Source of the DNA: Perkinsus olseni
Taxonomy: Eukaryota; Perkinsozoa; Perkinsida; Perkinsidae
Assembly (NCBI GenBank): GCA_013115135.1
Contig: JABANP010000101.1
Span: 1 to 64,000, forward strand
Length of the DNA: 64,000 nucleotides
Direction of reading: 5' to 3'
The translations under genes were made by a program, and so were the position numbers. Positions 9,998-22,485 of this stretch are shown here, in pieces (position 1 is the first letter of the stretch; every line of letters starts with the position of its first letter). The notes below the pieces were generated by a model. The model saw only the letters and a program-made list of their open reading frames with translations. It was not told the origin of the DNA and searched no databases.

Positions 9998-11452
9998 CTA
10001 CTGCCCGTTCCAGTCGACCCTTACGAGTCCTACTTCGATTGTCGAACTAGCCGTCTTCCCAAGATATCTAGCCTGTATCACTAGAGACCATCCACCGCCA
10101 GCTCTCGGACAAATTCGGAACAACTCTGGAGACAATTTGTCGTAGCCTAGTAAGTCCTTGAGGATGAGGATTTCTAGATCATGAGTCCCATCCGAGCAGT
10201 CGAGCTCCAGGCAGCCGTCTCGACCAACCATCCCGTCCTTGGATAAGTCAACTCTGTATCCTTCCGACTGAAAGCTCAACTCAACCGAGCGAGTTCCAGA
10301 CTGAGGTGTACTCGTAGCTTTCACTGTGACTTTTATGAGACGACCAACTCCGGGATCAGTCGCCTCGTATAAGCCATCGGGTATCTTGGCTGGGGACGGA
10401 GTCGCTGATTCTTGACCACCTGCCATATGACGATTCTGTACAGTGACAGCTCCCAAGTTCACAAAAGAAGCCTCGCGAGACGAGGGCACATAACCGACCC
10501 CTGGCGAGTCGGGCATAGGGTGCACGACGTTGTTATCAGTGTTCCAGAGCGAGTCTAACCAACGATCTCCCGATTCCGTGTCGAGAACTTCTGACGAACT
10601 GTCAACATTCGGGGTGTCCCAGGGATCTTTCTCGCTTACATCAGGCAGCATATCGAGCCCGCCTCCCCGTGTAGATGGCGAATAGCCTTCCCCTGCTGAA
10701 TCGCGTGAAGGCTCCGCCGCCTCATCATTAGTACCACCAAGGGAGTCTAGCAAATCATCAACCCATTCCGTGTCGGCAGCCCGCAACCAACTGTCCACAT
10801 CCAAGGTGCCCCAGGGACTCTCTTCGCCCTTGTCGGGGAGCTCCGCGAGGGCGCTTCCAGGGTCAGAGAGACGATATCTCTTCGGCTTCGATACCGTCGT
10901 CTGTGGCCCCAGAGGACGGATGCCACCATCAGCAGGCTTAAAAAGCTCGAGACCGTAATCGCAAGAAAGCCAGTGGCCATCTATCACGCGCTTCCTACCC
11001 CCGATGCCGACTATTACGCTCAAGTCTTGTAGGCAGAATATCAGCTGTGCATAGCCTTTCCCTGACGTCATTTCCAACTGTAAATGGGTATGGAAATTTT
11101 TGATGAAGTCAGTAGTGGTATACCGGGGATGTAAATGAAAGCAAGTCGGCGCTCTTTTCAGAACTATAGAAGACCCGAACCGCCTCAGTTCTTTGAGAAT
11201 GTGATCGCTATACCATACAAGGGACGCATTCCGCTCCGTGTAGATCCACTCTCCCTGCACTTCGGCAGCCGCATAACCTTCTTGCCCTTCGGTCCCGTCT
11301 TCAACAACCAACTTGAAGCCTGTGATGTTTGGGAGGTCGAGAGAGAGGTGAACGCCGTCTTTTTTGATTCCCCCATACGTCCCCGCTGGTAATTCGTCCC
11401 TTGCGACATATCTACCTCCTCGATTTCTCCTCTTTCGACCGATAGATGCCAT
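9998..11452 (-). CDS. Lineage-specific protein of unknown function, family member 1
   Basis: An uninterrupted 484-residue frame. The N-terminal domain (about residues 18-180) has the core DELPAGTYGGIKKDG, FKLVVEDGTEGQEGY and HWLSCDYGLELFKP. The middle is an acidic linker with two tandem modules: each begins PW(G/D)T..VDS, continues with a W/LLDSL stretch and ends with GxGYxPSxR. The C-terminal domain (from about residue 360) starts IPDGLYEATDPGVGRLIKVT. A second locus at 30952-32288 encodes a clear relative, so this is a family. There is no membrane segment and no convincing signal peptide with this start; an upstream exon could supply one. No known family was recognised. Confidence 0.75.
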   Translation of the reverse strand: MASIGRKRRNRGGRYVARDELPAGTYGGIKKDGVHLSLDLPNITGFKLVVEDGTEGQEGYAAAEVQGEWIYTERNASLVWYSDHILKELRRFGSSIVLKRAPTCFHLHPRYTTTDFIKNFHTHLQLEMTSGKGYAQLIFCLQDLSVIVGIGGRKRVIDGHWLSCDYGLELFKPADGGIRPLGPQTTVSKPKRYRLSDPGSALAELPDKGEESPWGTLDVDSWLRAADTEWVDDLLDSLGGTNDEAAEPSRDSAGEGYSPSTRGGGLDMLPDVSEKDPWDTPNVDSSSEVLDTESGDRWLDSLWNTDNNVVHPMPDSPGVGYVPSSREASFVNLGAVTVQNRHMAGGQESATPSPAKIPDGLYEATDPGVGRLIKVTVKATSTPQSGTRSVELSFQSEGYRVDLSKDGMVGRDGCLELDCSDGTHDLEILILKDLLGYDKLSPELFRICPRAGGGWSLVIQARYLGKTASSTIEVGLVRVDWNGQ

Positions 11453-11908
11453 TCCCTCTTGTGAATAATAGCAGGCTCAAGAAAGAGGATTTCATGATGA
11501 AGTAATGGGAATGCTTGCCTAACTGTAAGGAGATGTTCAGCAGATTGCCTCTCCGATTGCAGTGACGTCCCCGACCCCTTCCACGTAGTGGAAGACTCTT
11601 CGGAAGTCCTTTACAGCGAAAGGCGAAAGGTGGCGTGATGTCTGTAACCGGAAAAACACGTGTTTACGTACGGCTAGGTGGCGCAACGTCATGTTAACGA
11701 ATCTTGACAGGACTGGGCGTAACTGCACGTTGCACAGAACAGTGACAACGTGTGTTCATGTAGAAGCATGAGAGAGGTCCCTCACTCGCGGACACCGCTC
11801 ATCCTTTCCGAAGCAACTCCTCTGCCTGGACTCGCCCTGACGGCAGCGCGAGAACGTCGAAATGTGAGTAGTCGACGTGCGTGGAGTGGCTTGAATCCAC
11901 CCGCCGCA

Positions 11909-11960
11909 ATGGCCCCTGGCCGTCCGATCAAGCCGCTTGATCCGACGGCCAGGGGCCATT
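11909..11960. repeat. Near-perfect 52-bp hairpin
   Basis: The left arm AATGGCCCCTGGCCG... and the right arm ...CGGCCAGGGGCCATT pair over 25 bp with one mismatched position around a 2-nt centre. It is GC-rich and lies in a stretch without a supportable gene. Confidence 0.85.
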
Positions 11961-12533
11961 CCGGCCGCGGCGATCTGCAGAGGCGCCATGAGAGATCAAC
12001 GAATGAAGAAAATATTCAAGGATGACAGGGAAACTCGGGCGAAGAAGTCGAGTAGTTATCGAGCTTCAGTTCTTGAATGCAGCTCATGTAACTTCGGCCC
12101 TTCACTGAGGGCGTCACAAACTACGCCAAGGAGATTCTGAACAACAATAGACTTTCACAGTACCTATCCTCGTCGAAGCACTCCTGTAGCTGAAATTCTG
12201 AGGAAGTTCGAGCTCGAGTTTCCTACTTGACTTCCAGTCTCTGGGCGAGCGAGTCACTCGGCACGAACGACATGGTCAACCCGAATCGGCATTACTGATG
12301 CTGGAAATAGAAGGTGCAAGGCGAGCGACAGGTCAAGTTTCTGACGCGGTAAGCGCAGATGAAATTACTGCAGTAGCCTGGAGGCCCGCGAGAAGTGCCC
12401 TAATGGTATATCTAGTGTCCCGAGGAAATGGTGAATTCGAGGCGCTGATTCAGCGATCCCGAAGCAGGACGGCCGTCTCACAAGGGAAGCATCGATTCGA
12501 GCTCAATGAGCTCGAACCGTGTCAGTTGTGGCA

Positions 12534-13060
12534 CGGGTACACTGTTACATGGTGACAAGGTTACACTTTACAGGGTGACACGGTTACACTGTTACATGGT
12601 GGCACGGTTACACTGTTACATGCTGATATGGTTACACTGTTACATGGTGACATTGTTACCATATGATGGCACGGTTACACTGTTACATGGTGACACGGTT
12701 ACACTGCTACATGGTGACACGGTTACACTGTTACATGGTGACACGGTTACACTTTACATGGTGACACAGTTACGCTGTTAGATGGTGACACGGTTACACT
12801 GTTAGACGGTGACACGGTTACACTGTTACCATATGGTGACACGGTTACACTGTTACCATATGGTGACACAGTTACACTGTTACATGGTGACACGGTTACA
12901 CTGTTACATGGTGACACGGTTACACTTTACATGGTGACGCGGTTACACTGTTAGATGGTGACACGGTTACACTGTTACCATATGGTGACACGGTTATACT
13001 GTTACCATATGGTGACACGGTTACACTGTTACCATATGGTGACAGTCATATGGCTACATG
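12534..13060 (+). repeat. Minisatellite, about 24-bp unit, roughly 21 copies
   Basis: The basic unit reads GGTGACACGGTTACAC followed by TGTTACAT, with a longer variant that carries an extra CCATA. Units drift slightly (GGTGACAAGG, GGTGGCACGG) and degrade into GGTTACACGGTCATATGG towards 13120. Open frames across it are repeat artefacts. Confidence 0.92.
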
Positions 13061-14038
13061 GTTACACGGTCATATGGTTACACCGGCATACGGTTTCATG
13101 GTCGTATGGCTACACGGGTGCATGCTTAAACAAACGGCTGGGCCCAGTGCGCGCACCTGATTCGGTAGTCCCGAACCACACCCTCCCAGTTTCCCACGGT
13201 TGCGGGTCGCGCCGCAGCTTGCGGCTGTTCCATGACCTGTGGGTGACGTGAGAGAGTCTAGTCAACGAGTTTTCAACCAAAGTTTGGGCACCAGCAGCAG
13301 CTATGTAATGGGTCCAGTCACTGGAATCCAGTTACATGTCCAGCCGCGTACCTGCAACCCGCGAGCCGAAACGCGTTGCTTGGCAGGGCATGACCGGACT
13401 GTGGGATGACGGCGTCGTGATATCGCACCGAAGTCCCCATCACGGGTGTGGGCGGGCAGGGTCAAAATTAGAACAAAACCGCCGGCCCGAGTCAGTTTCG
13501 CACAGCGAAGACAGATTGAGGCTTCCTGCTAACTACATCATGCTGCCTTCCATGTGTTGGTAGTAAATGAGTGTGGTTTCTCGAGTCGAATGGGCTCCCG
13601 TGCTCGAGTCTGGCTTTTCATCGATGTTGAACTTGGATGGGCACTTGTCAATCTTGCCCGTGTATTGAGAAACTTGGTGGTGATACTGTCATTCTTGCAT
13701 GTGGTATTTTCGCCCTCGTCAAACTTGGACTCAACATTGACTTTTCTCAGTGTTAGCATACTTGACATGAGCCAAGCTTGCATGCTCACTTGTCAAATTT
13801 GCTTGGGAAATCGTGTGATCCGCGCAGGCTGCTTGAGGCAGGCGTACTCGGTCCTGCGATGGTCTTCGACGCCAGCCCGAATGTCACAGTGTCTCCACGC
13901 CACTACCATATCGTCACAAAGCGATCTATGTGACTGTGATAGTGTCATCGGATGACCACCGCTTCATAAAACGAGCGGACGCGCTGATGCTTTCGTTACG
14001 TCACACTAGATAGAACCCAAACGCGACGAGCGCTCTCA

Positions 14039-15326
14039 TCAGTCGAAAGAAACACAGGTGAACCAATCTCGTGGATCAAGACCCATGTCACTGTTACGCA
14101 CACATATTCGCTCAGGTGATGCACATCGACAGAAAGATTGATGGCCATAGGGGATGTCCATGTGCATGAGCTGAGATAAAGCATATTTCAGCAAAGATGA
14201 TATTTCCGTACTTGCTTCTTGTCGAGCCACATCGCCACCGCCATCGTCCGCACAGCATGGTCTCCCCAGCGGTATAGCCACCATCCGCCTTGTGAATCCA
14301 AGTAGCTACATCGCGGAGCGAAATGAAGGTGAAGCTCGAAGCAGGGCTACTTGTAATAGTCCATGTATTGGGCACTTCTGAACCATCCTAGGTGCACAAC
14401 CTCGATGTCATTCATGAATAGCCTGTAGGTCCACTCAAGAGATACCTGCGACGAAGGAAGTTCATCACCTTCGCCTTTTTGTTGCTTAGTCAACTAAACG
14501 GCGAAGTGTGAAATGGAACGCCTGCAAACCTGATCTATGAACTCCCTGAGCAGCTCGGTTCCGAGTGGTTCTATGCCTCGCTGTGCCATGTACCTGAGGG
14601 CTGACGATAGGCGCGTAGCGGGAGCGAGTCCCCACTCCAGAGTGTGGTCCCAAAAGTGTTGGACGGCAGCTGGCTGGTCGTTCAGAGTGTGGGAGTAGCT
14701 GTAGACGTAATCGCCCTCATACCTAGCAGCGCCGCCATCGTGAACTCCGAGTCCGGCTGGCCTACATCTGCTGTATGGGGTCATAGGCCAGATCGTCCGG
14801 CAGGTAACCATCAGTATCGAGCGTCATCATATAGTCGAAAGCTTTGAGGACCTGAACGGCACTCGAGCTCGTCTCCGTTTTCCTCCGGCCGAATACCGGT
14901 TGGCCAAATATCGGCCCAGAGCGGAACTTGCACATTCCTCGGTAGCCCAACGACCACTTCACCTCGGGAAGCATAGCCTGAAGGCGCTGATGATGACAAG
15001 AATCTTCGCTGTGCGCAGACCTTGTATTTAGTATCTTCTGTGATCCACTTGGGCAAATCCAAGTATCCTTCCACGTAAGCGAACCAAACCCGGTTGCTAG
15101 AGGCCTTCGTCAACAGCTCCATCTGGTCGGCGGAAAGCCCATCGTGGAACACTACTATGGGATAATCATACCGCCTGTTCCAGCGGTACCTGAGGCGCGG
15201 CTGGCCTGGGCTATGGCGGTTGAGAACTGACCAGAGAATGGGTAGGCTGTGGTTAAGGTCCGATACGTCCGAGGTGAGGTTGCTGGTGAGGTAGTGGAGG
15301 ACTCCGCGATAGGGCCTCTCCTGGTC
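14039..15326 (-). CDS. GT15-type (KRE2/MNT1-like) mannosyltransferase, five exons visible
   Basis: Splicing gives one continuous GT15-like protein. The exons are 15326-15021, 14977-14766, 14722-14530, 14493-14351 and 14305-14039, separated by introns of 43, 43, 36 and 45 nt, all GT-AG. Landmarks are DYPIVVFHDGLSADQMELL, then SLGYRGMCKFRSG (the Y-R-x-M-C-x-F motif), LDTDGYLPDDLAYDP in place of the usual EPDV/DYDPF region, NDIEVVHLGWFRSAQYM, and the joined YNYLDSQGGWWLYRWGDHAV that matches the family's YLD-GG-RWGDAPVH block. These enzymes add alpha-mannose to glycoproteins in the Golgi. A 5' exon (from 15435) could carry the membrane anchor, but its splice phase does not fit. The last intron holds the variant motif TTCGCTCCGC. 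Confidence 0.75.
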
Positions 15327-15842
15327 CAAGCCTAGGCCACGGTCGACTACCGAACAGTATCTGAACGAACTGCGTTAGGGAAGACACGAGGAACGACGGC
15401 CCCGTACCTACAGCCCTCTGTATGGGGGAAAACATTCACATTCGCCTGACGTGTCGACGCATCGTCCTCGTCCAGATGATGTGAGGGCATATCTGCCAGC
15501 GTAGACGAGGTGTCACTGCACTGAGCACCTCTGGCTACCGCTCCTTGCCGCAGCGAATGAAACTCAGCTTAGCGCTAGATGACCCTACTATCTGGCAATT
15601 GATGTCATCAATTTGATGAGTGAATTCTCACTATCACTGCCCCGGCGTAGTCACCCTACAAAGGTTGACGAAGAAGCCACGGCCCTCGACATAGTTATAG
15701 AAGAAACCAGGGGAGAACCAGGGGGGATCAGCGGTCCTCTAGATACGAAACAAAGAGCACTATCCCTAGACTACTGAGGATTGGTCCTCTACTAAAACTA
15801 TCAAGTTCGCTATCGTTTCTCTATGACTATCAACAGCTCAGC

Positions 15843-16534
15843 TCACCTCTGCCCTATCATTTCCCTCATTGGGAAGTATGCCCAGGGGCTTGGATCAGGA
15901 CTATCCAGCAAGTGAGCCTTCTCACGTCCAGAATGGGCACTTGCAGTGAAGTCCGTCCAGTTCATGGACGCCCAGCCATTGCCCTCGTCCCGAACCTCAT
16001 CTGGATATCCCTCTGTCCACGCCCAGCACATCTGTGCGCCGTACCTGCAGCTCGGTCACTGCCCTGCTTCAAAGGTGATAGAGGCTCTCGTAGTTGCTAG
16101 TTGCATCTCGGATATGAACCACAATGGTACTCGAGAATCACTAGGAGAAGGTTCACCATTTGTTAGTCAGCTTCGGGTTCAAGACTGGTTATTGAGAAAA
16201 GAACAATTATCTCTCAAGTGTATATGTATGTAGCAAAAACTCTAAGAAGCTCTGAGGTCTCACATAGCCGTATCATCGAACGTCCAAAACTGGCAGCCTT
16301 TCAGGGAAGCGCAGTAGCTCGCGCACTCTTGTACGGAATCGACTGCCGAGGACTGGGTATGCCTATCATTACCCCACCCACGCTTGCCACGTAGAAGATG
16401 GCCGCTTTGCGCCTCCTGAAATCAGGTCGATTCAGTAGCCCAAAGCGTCTAATCCCACCCACTCGATCAGGGAGTCCCTTGTCGTTATCAACTGCCGTTC
16501 CATGCTGGTCCGTTCCCTCACAGCCCAATTCCAC
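15843..16534 (-). CDS. Unidentified minus-strand coding stretch(es)
   Basis: Two frames look protein-like. One begins MCWAWTEGYPDEVRDEGNGW and runs 62 residues to 15843. The other (16301-16534) contains GGIRRFGLLNRPDFRRRKAA. They may be exons of one gene, but no splice path was established and no family was recognised. Treat the boundaries as approximate. Confidence 0.25.
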
Positions 16535-18823
16535 TGCAACCCCGCGAGAACTGAGGTACCTGACAAAAGCTCATCACTGCAATCCCGGAGTCAACAGACG
16601 CCGTCCCACTCGCAGAAAGCAGCGTTTATGGGGGCGACTTCGGAGCCGCCACTACTAAGGCTGGCATAAGAATCCAGACCCAGTATACAGGACTGATGCA
16701 TGAAGCCATCATAAGTATACCTGAAGCGCAACGCGTGAGCTTCGAAGCCATACTGAATGAGTGGGTATCAGATGATTGCAGTCAGGAGGGACTCACCTCG
16801 ATAAAGGGTTGCAGAACCATCCGACTAGCCACGCGGCGTGGAGGCTAGCCGGGCTGGAGTTCTATGGCTGGTACGCGGCTGGAAAGAGTGATCGGTAGAT
16901 GTCTTCTCGCACGTACCAGACATAGGCGCCCCGCATCTTCAAGAGAGAGTACCTAGGAGACACATCGATCGCTCCAGCACATTACCTAGGCGACGGCGTC
17001 TCGGCTGGAGCTCACGATGGATTGATCGTAGCGATGGTAGAGCAGGTACCCGATAGCCCACCGTTTCGAGAATTTGACCAAGAGCCGGACGACTCACCCA
17101 CGAGATGCCATGACGCTATCTTGACCGGAAACCGAGCATTGGGCGTTCAGGAGAGACCGAGGGGTCCGACGTTTCTGAAAACGGGTTAGCTCCTGACACA
17201 GAAAGCACTGATGAATCAATAGCAGCTACAGGCACCAATCTACTATTTCGTGATGCGCTGTCGCGCAACTCGTCACTAAAAAATACCAGCACGGGCGACG
17301 TCACAGCGCAGCTGCACCGGCATGCCTCACCCTGGTTGGATGCTGGGCGGTTGCGGTCTGATATCGACTGGAGGTGGTATTAGAGGGTTCACCGTGGCGA
17401 GGATGACCTTGGGCTTCTTTCCACCCGCCGCGCTGGCTACGCCACGCAACACTCCGCCCATGGACTAAAGGCGAGATTGCGCGGGGAGCAGTCACAGCAA
17501 CGTGGGATTGGGGGAAGGGTTGAACGCCGGAAGCTTCACGCCAACTGTTGTGTATTTCACGCTCAACTTAGAGGGCTCGAACTCTACCAAAACGCTCACT
17601 GCTTTCAGAGAATACCCACCTGGCAGTTGGTGACAGCCGGTGACACATACAGTATATCAGCTTCTTGGCTGCTGGTTGTGACCTGAAGAAACTCAGTGGA
17701 GCCGTGCCAGTAGCGTCACAGCAACAATCTCACTACTCTAGCTTCCGACAGAGAACGATCCTCGGTTTCCGTGACGACCTACACAGATGTTTATTAACGA
17801 TCTTTGGACCAGGCGCGTAACATTCCGAGGAGAACAGCGACCGAACGGGACGCTTCACATGCGGATATGTCAGGAAAGCGGCTGATGCTTGCCGGTCGAC
17901 CCACCCTAGAGGTGAGCCCTGAACGTCCATCGTACGAGTACTCCTTCCTCCTCGAGATTGAACGCCAACAAGGCAGCGGATTGAAGCTGCCCGGATGATC
18001 GCTGTCGGCTACACAATCGACTCCTTGACTGGCTGGTCCAACCTGTCAGACGGCGGTAGACAGTACAGAGAGACCATCGCTACCGAAACGCCAAAGCCCG
18101 AGCGTTCGAAATGAAGTCCGATGCGGTGTAGCAACGCCTCTGTCTCTTCAACGACGGATGCGCCTGATGGTGAAACCACTACCGGGAGCGAGGTCAGCGA
18201 TCAGCTTTCACTTCGTGTCAGCCCTGAGGTCTGCGACCATGCTGCAAGATGCGGTGATAACGATTCTCCTGAAGATGCCGAACAGACATCAACGGCCTGT
18301 CGAAACTCGCTGGGGCCGATGAGTAACTGAAGGAGTACTGTTGGGGCTGGGGAGATCAGCACAAACTTCTGTGCTAGAAATACTCGTCAAATTGCCATGG
18401 TAATGGATGAACTATACATTAGAAGCTCAGCGATGAACATAATCTTGTGTCCTCACTAATAATAGTAGTACAAGTTTGAAAAGTGTTGAACGAGTTCTAA
18501 ATGCATTTTGATGATACTTAGTATGAGTGAAACGTGTGTCGGGCGCACGGTATTAACCGGTATAAAAGTCCTTAGGAGGGGATCCCAACACCTTCCTGAT
18601 CATCATTGCAGCACGAGGCAAACAACGAGATACTCATATCGATACTAATAATAAATAATGAAAACCACACACGGTCATCAGCATTCACAAAATTAAAACA
18701 CAATGATGAAAAAATTATAAAATGAAGTATCAATTTCTCAGTGCTACCGAGCGATGGGTGATCGAGCGCCAACCTCGTAAAGAGGACAATCGCAAACTTC
18801 ACAAAGCGGGACGATTCCGGAGC

Positions 18824-19439
18824 TCATGCCCTCACTTCATTCGAAGCATCATGAACTAGAGCAAAATAATCGATCAGTCGTTCTTCTCGCTCGTCTCCGT
18901 CGAGCTCTCGCCAGCTGGTAAAAGAAGGTAGATACGATCTCGGAGTTGTTGCCGTTCGCGTATGAACTCGCTGTATCAAGCAGGATCGAGAGCACCTGCT
19001 GGTCCGGAGAAAACGGGCAATCGACCGGAAGATATTCTGGCGGTTGCACAGCTTCGAGGCAAGAATCGTAGCCGTGGCACCCCGCACCTCTGATAGTTTC
19101 TCCGATTCCGTGGTAGTTGACAGAGCGTTCAACGACGCAGCAACCTCGTCGGGAGGAAGGCCATTCTTGGTCAGATCACCGAGGAGTTCTGAGACGACGC
19201 AGCACTCTCGATGGGAAAGCGTCGCCGCCATTCGTGAGGGAATCTGGACTAGCAGTCGCCTTAGATTTACAGGAGGAGATAAACCCGTAGCTGTGAAGCG
19301 AGAATGCCCACACAATCACAATGTACACGAGAAAATGACGAGCACGAAAGGCCTTCGTCGAAGGCACGCGGCAGTTCCGAGCACGTGTCAGAAATGCTGC
19401 AAGGATCTTTTGGAGCGGTACCTTCCGCAGGTTCTCCAT
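18824..19439 (-). CDS. Unidentified minus-strand protein, probably multi-exon
   Basis: One frame (from 19439) has a hydrophobic segment HFLVYIVIVWAFSLHSYGF, which could be a signal anchor. The overlapping 163-residue frame (18824-19315) contains a helical stretch, ECCVVSELLGDLTKNGLPPD then EVAASLNALSTTTESEKLSE. A third frame near 19049 reads PPEYLPVDCPFSPDQQVL. The three need introns to join. No family was recognised. Confidence 0.3.
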
Positions 19440-19988
19440 CCAGCTGTTGCGTTACCTGATACATCAATAGAAGGTTCGTCTCCCTTGGCGGCAGCGGTCC
19501 TCATCGGATCGAAGATCTTTGACACGATGCTCGCCGCTGTCCATCGTAGCTGGTGCATCCGAACGAAGTCCGGAACTTCATACCTGAACACTGAAGGGTT
19601 CCCCGATACTTCTCATCATTTTTAGATGTTGAAGCGAACATATACAAGCTAGTGTTTGTTATCAATTCTCTGAGGGCACGAGGCTGAAATACCGGGCTGA
19701 AAGACATAAACTACAACTCATAGTGATCATGTCGTAGTGGCACACGTGACAGAAGCTATGGTTTCAAAGATGGTGTCTCTCGTCGACGTCGAACTGGAGG
19801 TATTTGTCCGCGCAGTTCTTTTTGTGCAGTGCCTTATTGCTAACAGAGCTGGCCGTGTTGCTGATCCAGTGCACCTTCTTGGTGGTGAACGGCATCGAGG
19901 AAGCTGCTGCCTTGACGGCTATCGGAGCTGCTGCTGAACTCCACAAGGTGCATCAATGGCGTTGTTTTTCTGATGAGCAGCGCAAGCA

Positions 19989-21061
19989 TTAGCAAGCCCC
20001 AGGTCCCTCGCGATGGCCATTGCAGGCCGCCGACCCGAGGCCGGTCCTGCCACCTCCGAATCCCTGTGATTTCGCAGGGATCGTATGAACCAGTTGGTGA
20101 GTGCCCACTTCGGAACTGAGTTTCATGCGCTCTCGATCAAGCTTTCCCAATCCTCTTCGTTCGGTGATTTTGGCCGAGCAGCCGGCTCCGTCACCTTGTT
20201 CGAGAGAATTGCTCACAACCTCTCAACGGGCCACTGACCATCCAACTTGGGAGGGAGGAACCACTTCTTCAACCAGAACCCTTAGTTGTTCTTTGGTGGC
20301 TGAGTGAAACACGACAAAGCGATACGGGAAGTTGGTGTCCTTCCACTGACGAGCACTTGCTGAGACGTGAACACTGGCACTGTCGCCCTCGAAGATTCAC
20401 TCCGGAGGAGACGAGAACATTGCTTTGAGGCCGACGTCGTGTTTCACCGATTTCAGAGTGAAATCTTGAGGACGTTGACCTGACTGGACCCACCAAGAGT
20501 CTTTCCGGTCCACCGCAACTTCGGGACTACGCGGGTCGACACTCCCTTCTAGCATTGAAGCTTGGTAGAGTCGACACATCAGCGTCCGTCTTTGCGTGCA
20601 AACCACAGCACTAGCGGTTCGCGAATGCTGGCCCAGCACTGATGGGTGCAGCTGCAGCAGCCTCCACATCTTCTCATACGTTATGAAGGCCTCCCACCGG
20701 CCCGCAACTCGCCAGCTATTCTGCATTCACCTCAAAGCAGAGCTGAATCCCCTCTCTTCGCGCCCGCTCGCCGATTGCGATGCCCGCCGCCGAATTAAGG
20801 ACCCGAGAGCGTGACCTCTGGAGGTCCGCTACACCGACCACTTGCGGACCAATTTGCCCCGAGCTTTCGCAAGAACTGGACGGTCTCGGACCGGCTGCCT
20901 GAGTCCTCACCGTCGGCTGACAGTTCCCCAAGTCCTTTCAAGACACAACCTCCTGCCCGATCCAGAGCAGCTGAGAAGCCCTTCGCCTTCAGATAGCGCA
21001 AATAGCACCTTCGGTAGACAAGCCTCTCATCAGCCATCTTTGCCCGCTTAGATGCAGACAC
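19989..21061 (-). CDS. Unidentified minus-strand protein, several frames
   Basis: The start MSASKRAKMADERLVYRRCY at 21061 leads to an 88-residue frame. The coding character then moves to other frames (20726-20397 with YEKMWRLLQLHPSVLGQHS; 20216-19989 with ITERRGLGKLDRERMKLSSE). This pattern fits a gene with short introns. No splice set was resolved and no domain was recognised. Confidence 0.3.
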
Positions 21062-22485
21062 GGCGAATCAAAATCCCTCAAAAACTCGAGTTTTCGCGAC
21101 TTCGGGAGTGGTTTCTCTTGCTAATTGATATCCTTGTTGGGTTTCGGAGCAATTCCAGGAAAAAAGGCCGGAGGCTAAATTTCCTCGTTTTCTGCACTCA
21201 ACAGAATTTTCGCATGCTGAGTGCGACGAAATGGCCGGACAAACTTGAAGGAAACTGGGCATTCACATTCTTTGAACACCTCTTTATGTGCCCTCAAAGA
21301 AAGCATCAAGAACTAACAAGCATACGTTAAGTTCAACAGCTGAATTGGATGAGAAGTAGTGGCCCACTACTAGTGGGACACGCTTCACGTCAATTCCGCG
21401 GAAATTTCATTTCCCACCGGAAACTAACGACGTTTTCAAATGAACATGTATCATACAAGTAGTATTTCCGATTTTTCAAGAGTTATCATTCCACTGAGCG
21501 AGTTATTTGCCCGAATAAGATCTACTGAATTTTCGCATGCAATAACCAGCACTGTGGTTGCGTCTGTTGCAATCCGAGCATGCCTTGGGAGCCCACCAAC
21601 TAGTTACGGTCTAATTCCACAGGCCTGTTCTTACGGCGGGTATGAGGACTTCTCGTAATACTCCTCTATGAACCTTATCGCCACCGAGTGCTGCTTCCTT
21701 AACATCATGCCGAAAGCAGTGGAATTGTAGACGGGCTTAGCCTCCGACAGATCGCAGAATACCGTGCCGGTGGCGGCATCGAGGAGTCCGAGAGGCCACA
21801 GGAGAAAATGGAACATACCTGCTGGAAAGCTCTCTCACTGGACAGAGCTTTCCGGCCGGGTAACTGCAATGAAGAGCTTCCCGCTAAACCTCAGTCTCCA
21901 CGCGCAACAGTCATTTACAGTTCGCAACAATTTGTATGATAGAAAACTAGCTCAACGATGAGAAGACCAGCCGACACGGCCGAGAGCTTAGGCTATTAAC
22001 GACAACACAACAAGAAGGAGTGTATCACATACTGGAGGGAGTAACAGTAGTAGGTGTATCATCATCTCGGAAGAGAGCGTCTTCTCGATACTTTCTCAGT
22101 CTATCTGTCGACAGCTCTTGTGTTGTGAAGTCACAATCAATCTGGCAGGGGAATGGTTATTCAGTTGGGAGACAGCTCCATCGAACAGCGGGCATCATGT
22201 CTACGAGTGCCGGAACAAGTGAGAACGCCTTGCTCGTTCCTCACCATCTCAGCAACAATCTCACATAGTTTCAGTCATTCACGATTGCTTGTTAGGGGAA
22301 TCCAAGAGTCGAAGTAATTCACGAAGCACTGAGACTCCTTTTAGGATACGCTACGCTACTGTCAACCGAATGCAACTCGCGGTCTACTCAGCTGAATTAT
22401 AACTCATACCATAAAAGCTGTAACTCCTACCCCATCGTAATACATAGCAGTCTGCTATCCATAGAAGCACCGGCATTGTACCCCA

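Noticed and set aside
12534..13060. CRISPR-like array
   Set aside because: Units are contiguous with no unique spacers, and the genome is eukaryotic; it is a minisatellite.
12506..13251. Two repetitive ORFs (HCYMV..., HGYTV...)
   Set aside because: They are translations of the minisatellite.
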